The position numbers and the translations under genes are program-made. From DATBHZ01 sp036557185 (GTDB taxonomy: Bacteria > Actinomycetota > Acidimicrobiia > IMCC26256 > JAENVU01): a DNA stretch of 9,793 nt. The notes below the pieces were generated by a model that saw only the letters and a list, made by a program, of their open reading frames with translations, did not search any database and was not told where the DNA came from. Shown one piece after another: positions 6,674 through 9,793 of this stretch (the stretch's first letter is position 1; every line of letters starts with the position of its first letter). The stretch spans positions 1 through 9,793 of the forward strand of contig DATBHZ010000014.1 in NCBI GenBank assembly GCA_036557185.1, given 5' to 3'.

Positions 6674-7861
6674 TCAGGTGGGCTTCGGCTCGCGCGGCAG
6701 GCCCAGCGTTCGTTCGCCGACGACGTTTCTCTGGATCTCGTTCGTCCCCGCCCAGATCGAGGATGCCTGGTAGTACAGCCAGGAGCGTTGCCATGTCCCG
6801 TCGCCCGGGTTGTGCGCCGCACCGCGCCAGAGAGGAGCTGGGTCGCCGAGCACTGCCATCACGGTGTCGTGCAGCCGCTTGCTCATCTCGCTCCACCACA
6901 GCTTGTTGATGCTGCCGACCGGACCGGGCTCTGCTCCCTTGGCGGTGCGCGAGATCGAGCGCCAGTTGTGCAGGCGGAAGATCTGCACCTCGACGAACGC
7001 CTCGGCAAGGCGCTGCCGGAGACGGCGGTCGTCGAACGCTCCTTGCTCGGCCGCCAGGCGCAGCAGCTCGTCGACGAGCTGCGAGTGGATCACGAGCTGG
7101 CGCGGGTTGACGCCGCGCTCGTGCGTGAGCGTCGAGTTCGCGACGCGCCAGCCTTCGTTCTCGGGACCGACGATGCGGTCCGAGGGGACGAACACGTCGG
7201 TGAAGAACACCTCGTTGAACTCGGACTCGTCGGTGATCTGCCGCAGCGGCCGAACCTCGACTCCCTCGGCGTGCATGTCGATCACGAGGTAGGAGATACC
7301 GCGATTCTTGGGGGCTTCGGGATCGGTGCGCGCGAGGCACACGCCCCAGTCCGCGAACTGCGCGTAGCTCGTCCACACCTTCTGCCCGTTGACCCTCCAT
7401 CCGCCGTCGACCTCGGTCGCGCGCGTCGTGAGCGAGGCCAGGTCCGAACCGGCCCCGGGCTCGCTGAACAGCTGGCACCAGATCTCCTCGGCGTTGAGGA
7501 TCTTGGGGAGCCAGCGCTCCTTCTGCGCGTCGGTGCCGTGGGCCAGCAACGTGGGCCCGACGAGGTTGATCCCGATGCGCCCGACGAGCTCCGGCGCGCG
7601 GGCGCGCGCCAGCTCCTCGGTGACGATGTAGTGGCCGACCGGGCCCGCATCGCGCCCGCCGTACTGCTCCGGCCAGGCGACGCCCACCCACCGGGCCGCG
7701 GCGAGCTTCGACTGCCACTCACGGCCGAACGCCACCTCGTCCTCCAGCGCGTCGAAGCGAGGCGGCAGACCTTTGCCGTACTCCCACGGCAGGTTGGCGC
7801 GCAGCCACGATCGGCACTCGTTTCGGAGCGCGTCCTCGTCGGGCGTCGCGGTCAGGTCCAC
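6674..7861 (-). CDS. Acyl-CoA dehydrogenase, FadE29-like
   Basis: Flavoprotein of 395 residues, full length for the family. It should oxidise an acyl-CoA at C2-C3, passing electrons to ETF. Visible blocks are the N-terminal helical domain with GVAWPEQYGGRDAGP (about 60-74), the FAD/substrate motif FSEPGAGSDLASL (132-144), NGQKVWTSYA (158-167), GISYLVIDM (188-196), and the C-terminal WAGTNEIQRNVVGERTLGLPRE. The catalytic base is not at the MCAD position, where the usual YEGT is WAGT (Ala371). E248 in LTHERG lies where isovaleryl- and long-chain-CoA dehydrogenases and FadE29 carry the base. Starts at GTG with no clear ribosome site but a TAGGAT box 9 nt upstream, so it may be leaderless. It follows citrate synthase by 34 bases and ends 13 bases from the convergent acyltransferase. 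Confidence 0.92.
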   Translation of the reverse strand: MDLTATPDEDALRNECRSWLRANLPWEYGKGLPPRFDALEDEVAFGREWQSKLAAARWVGVAWPEQYGGRDAGPVGHYIVTEELARARAPELVGRIGINLVGPTLLAHGTDAQKERWLPKILNAEEIWCQLFSEPGAGSDLASLTTRATEVDGGWRVNGQKVWTSYAQFADWGVCLARTDPEAPKNRGISYLVIDMHAEGVEVRPLRQITDESEFNEVFFTDVFVPSDRIVGPENEGWRVANSTLTHERGVNPRQLVIHSQLVDELLRLAAEQGAFDDRRLRQRLAEAFVEVQIFRLHNWRSISRTAKGAEPGPVGSINKLWWSEMSKRLHDTVMAVLGDPAPLWRGAAHNPGDGTWQRSWLYYQASSIWAGTNEIQRNVVGERTLGLPREPKPT

Positions 7862-7870
7862 AGCTGCGGG

Positions 7871-7876
7871 ATCCTA
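7871..7876 (-). promoter_or_regulatory. Possible -10 box of the FadE29-like gene
   Basis: TAGGAT on the minus strand, 9 nt before the GTG at 7861. This distance would put the transcript start at or within a few bases of the start codon. The box lies in the short gap after the citrate synthase stop, so the dehydrogenase may be transcribed independently. A -35 element is not clear. Confidence 0.4.
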
Positions 7877-7895
7877 CGGCCCGCGCCTCAAAGAC

Positions 7896-9197
<1,302 letters not shown>

Positions 9198-9204
9198 GGC
9201 CGAT

Positions 9205-9210
9205 TCCTCC
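9205..9210 (-). promoter_or_regulatory. Shine-Dalgarno of citrate synthase
   Basis: GGAGGA on the minus strand, 7 nt before the GTG at 9197. The near-perfect match and spacing settle the start codon. Confidence 0.8.
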
Positions 9211-9228
9211 GTTGTCGCTGCTCTCGCG

Positions 9229-9234
9229 AATCTA
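9229..9234 (-). promoter_or_regulatory. Possible -10 box of the citrate synthase promoter
   Basis: TAGATT on the minus strand, 31 bases upstream of the GTG. It predicts a start near 9222 and a leader of about 25 nt that includes the ribosome site. A weak -35 candidate, GTCACG, lies 18 nt further upstream. The octamer GTAGATTC recurs ahead of the crotonase operon. Confidence 0.45.
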
Positions 9235-9273
9235 CGTGCTCCGGGCGGGCATCGTGACGCTTCGGCGCTCTCG

Positions 9274-9279
9274 CATAAC
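9274..9279 (+). promoter_or_regulatory. Possible -10 box of the downstream acyl-CoA dehydrogenase
   Basis: CATAAC ends 8 nt before the GTG at 9288, which would make the transcript leaderless or nearly so. It sits at the centre of an imperfect 15-bp palindrome (9270-9284, CTCnCnTnAnGnGAG) that could be an operator. A weak -35 candidate, GTGACG, is spaced only 14 nt away. The 90-base gap between the two divergent genes appears to hold promoters for both. Confidence 0.35.
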
Positions 9280-9287
9280 GTGAGCCC

Positions 9288-9793
9288 GTGGACTTCGATC
9301 TCTCCGACGATCAGGTCGCGTTGCGCGACGGAGCACGCGAGCTCCTCGACGGGATGTCGCCGGCCATCCGTGTCCGCGCGGTTGCGGGGTCGGACGCTCG
9401 GTGGGACGAGGCGCTCTGGGCCGGGATGGTCGAGCAGGGTTGGCTCGGGGTCGCGCTCCCGGAGAGCGAGGGCGGTCTCGGGCTCGGAGCGGTCGAGCTC
9501 GCGGTGCTGTTGGAGGAGATCGGCCGCCACGCCGCGCCCGTCCCGTTCCTCTCGACAGTCCTCGCGATCGAGGCGTTCCGGAGCGCCGGTGACGCGGCGA
9601 CCGTCGAGCAGCTCGTCCAGGGCGAGCGCATCGCGTGTGTTGCCTGGGCTCACGACGCACGCGAGCGGCTCGGGCCGGTCGCGTTCGCGCCCGTGGCCGA
9701 CCTCGCCGTCGTCGTCCGCACCGACGGTCGAAGCGGAACGGTGGACGCGTTCGACCTCACCGCCGCGCCCGAAGCGCGGCCGAGCGCCGAGCC
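9288..9793 (+). CDS. Acyl-CoA dehydrogenase, N-terminal part (3' truncated by window)
   Basis: An open frame without a stop runs from GTG at 9288 to the window end, giving 168 residues. It starts VDFDLSDDQVALRDGARELL, the usual first helix of acyl-CoA dehydrogenases. It continues with GMVEQGWLGVALPESEGGLGLG (about 48-69) and LLEEIGRHAAPVPFLSTVLA (about 76-95), the latter reminiscent of the FadE28-type subunits of actinobacterial heteromeric dehydrogenases. The FAD-binding middle and the C-terminal domain lie outside the window, so catalytic residues cannot be checked. No good ribosome site precedes the GTG. It may pair with the FadE29-like enzyme on the other side of citrate synthase; this is inference. 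Confidence 0.85.
   Translation, partial: MDFDLSDDQVALRDGARELLDGMSPAIRVRAVAGSDARWDEALWAGMVEQGWLGVALPESEGGLGLGAVELAVLLEEIGRHAAPVPFLSTVLAIEAFRSAGDAATVEQLVQGERIACVAWAHDARERLGPVAFAPVADLAVVVRTDGRSGTVDAFDLTAAPEARPSAE

Noticed and set aside
9198..9653. N-terminal extension of citrate synthase up to 9653
   Set aside because: A GGAGGA site precedes the GTG at 9197, the protein from there matches family length, and the extension is antisense to the second dehydrogenase.

Overview
The window comes from a strongly GC-rich bacterial chromosome. G or C fills most third codon positions, GTG and TTG starts are frequent, and genes are tightly packed. The gene content is a CaiB-type CoA-transferase, an SCP2-type thiolase with a DUF35 partner, FadE-like acyl-CoA dehydrogenases and a fused GctA/GctB-like CoA-transferase. 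Together these suggest an actinobacterium, perhaps of the Acidimicrobiia type. That assignment is an inference from gene content. No RNA gene, CRISPR array, insertion sequence or prophage is visible.

Layout. (1) Positions 2-1063, plus strand: the 3' part of a class I CoA-transferase in which an alpha-subunit C-terminus and a whole beta-subunit lie in one reading frame. (2) Positions 1060-4617, minus strand: a four-gene operon, read right to left, of a crotonase-fold enzyme, a family III CoA-transferase, a DUF35 zinc-ribbon/OB-fold protein and an SCP2-type thiolase. Every junction in it is a 1- or 4-nt overlap of stop and start. Its last stop codon overlaps the stop codon of gene 1 within a CTAG palindrome. 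(3) Positions 4744-6660, plus strand: a divergent OafA-type membrane acyltransferase with a C-terminal SGNH-like domain. (4) Positions 6674-7861, minus strand: a FadE-type acyl-CoA dehydrogenase. (5) Positions 7896-9197, minus strand: type II citrate synthase. (6) From 9288 to the window end, plus strand: the N-terminal part of a second acyl-CoA dehydrogenase.

How it fits together. Apart from the acyltransferase, every gene acts on CoA thioesters. A reasonable reading is a catabolic module for a branched, cyclic or steroid/isoprenoid-like acid. In that reading the acid is activated by CoA transfer, dehydrogenated by the acyl-CoA dehydrogenases, processed by the crotonase, and cleaved by the thiolase-DUF35 pair. 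Acetyl-CoA then enters the TCA cycle through citrate synthase. The substrate cannot be named from sequence.

The most notable details are deviations at catalytic positions. The crotonase lacks both hydratase glutamates. The thiolase has Glu and Gln where canonical enzymes have His. The acyltransferase's SGNH domain appears to have lost its Ser, Asp and His. Both acyl-CoA dehydrogenase genes start with GTG just downstream of a -10-like box and may be leaderless. I see no clearly unprecedented system; this looks like an ordinary catabolic/core region with several unusual enzymes. No intergenic stretch exceeds 130 bases.
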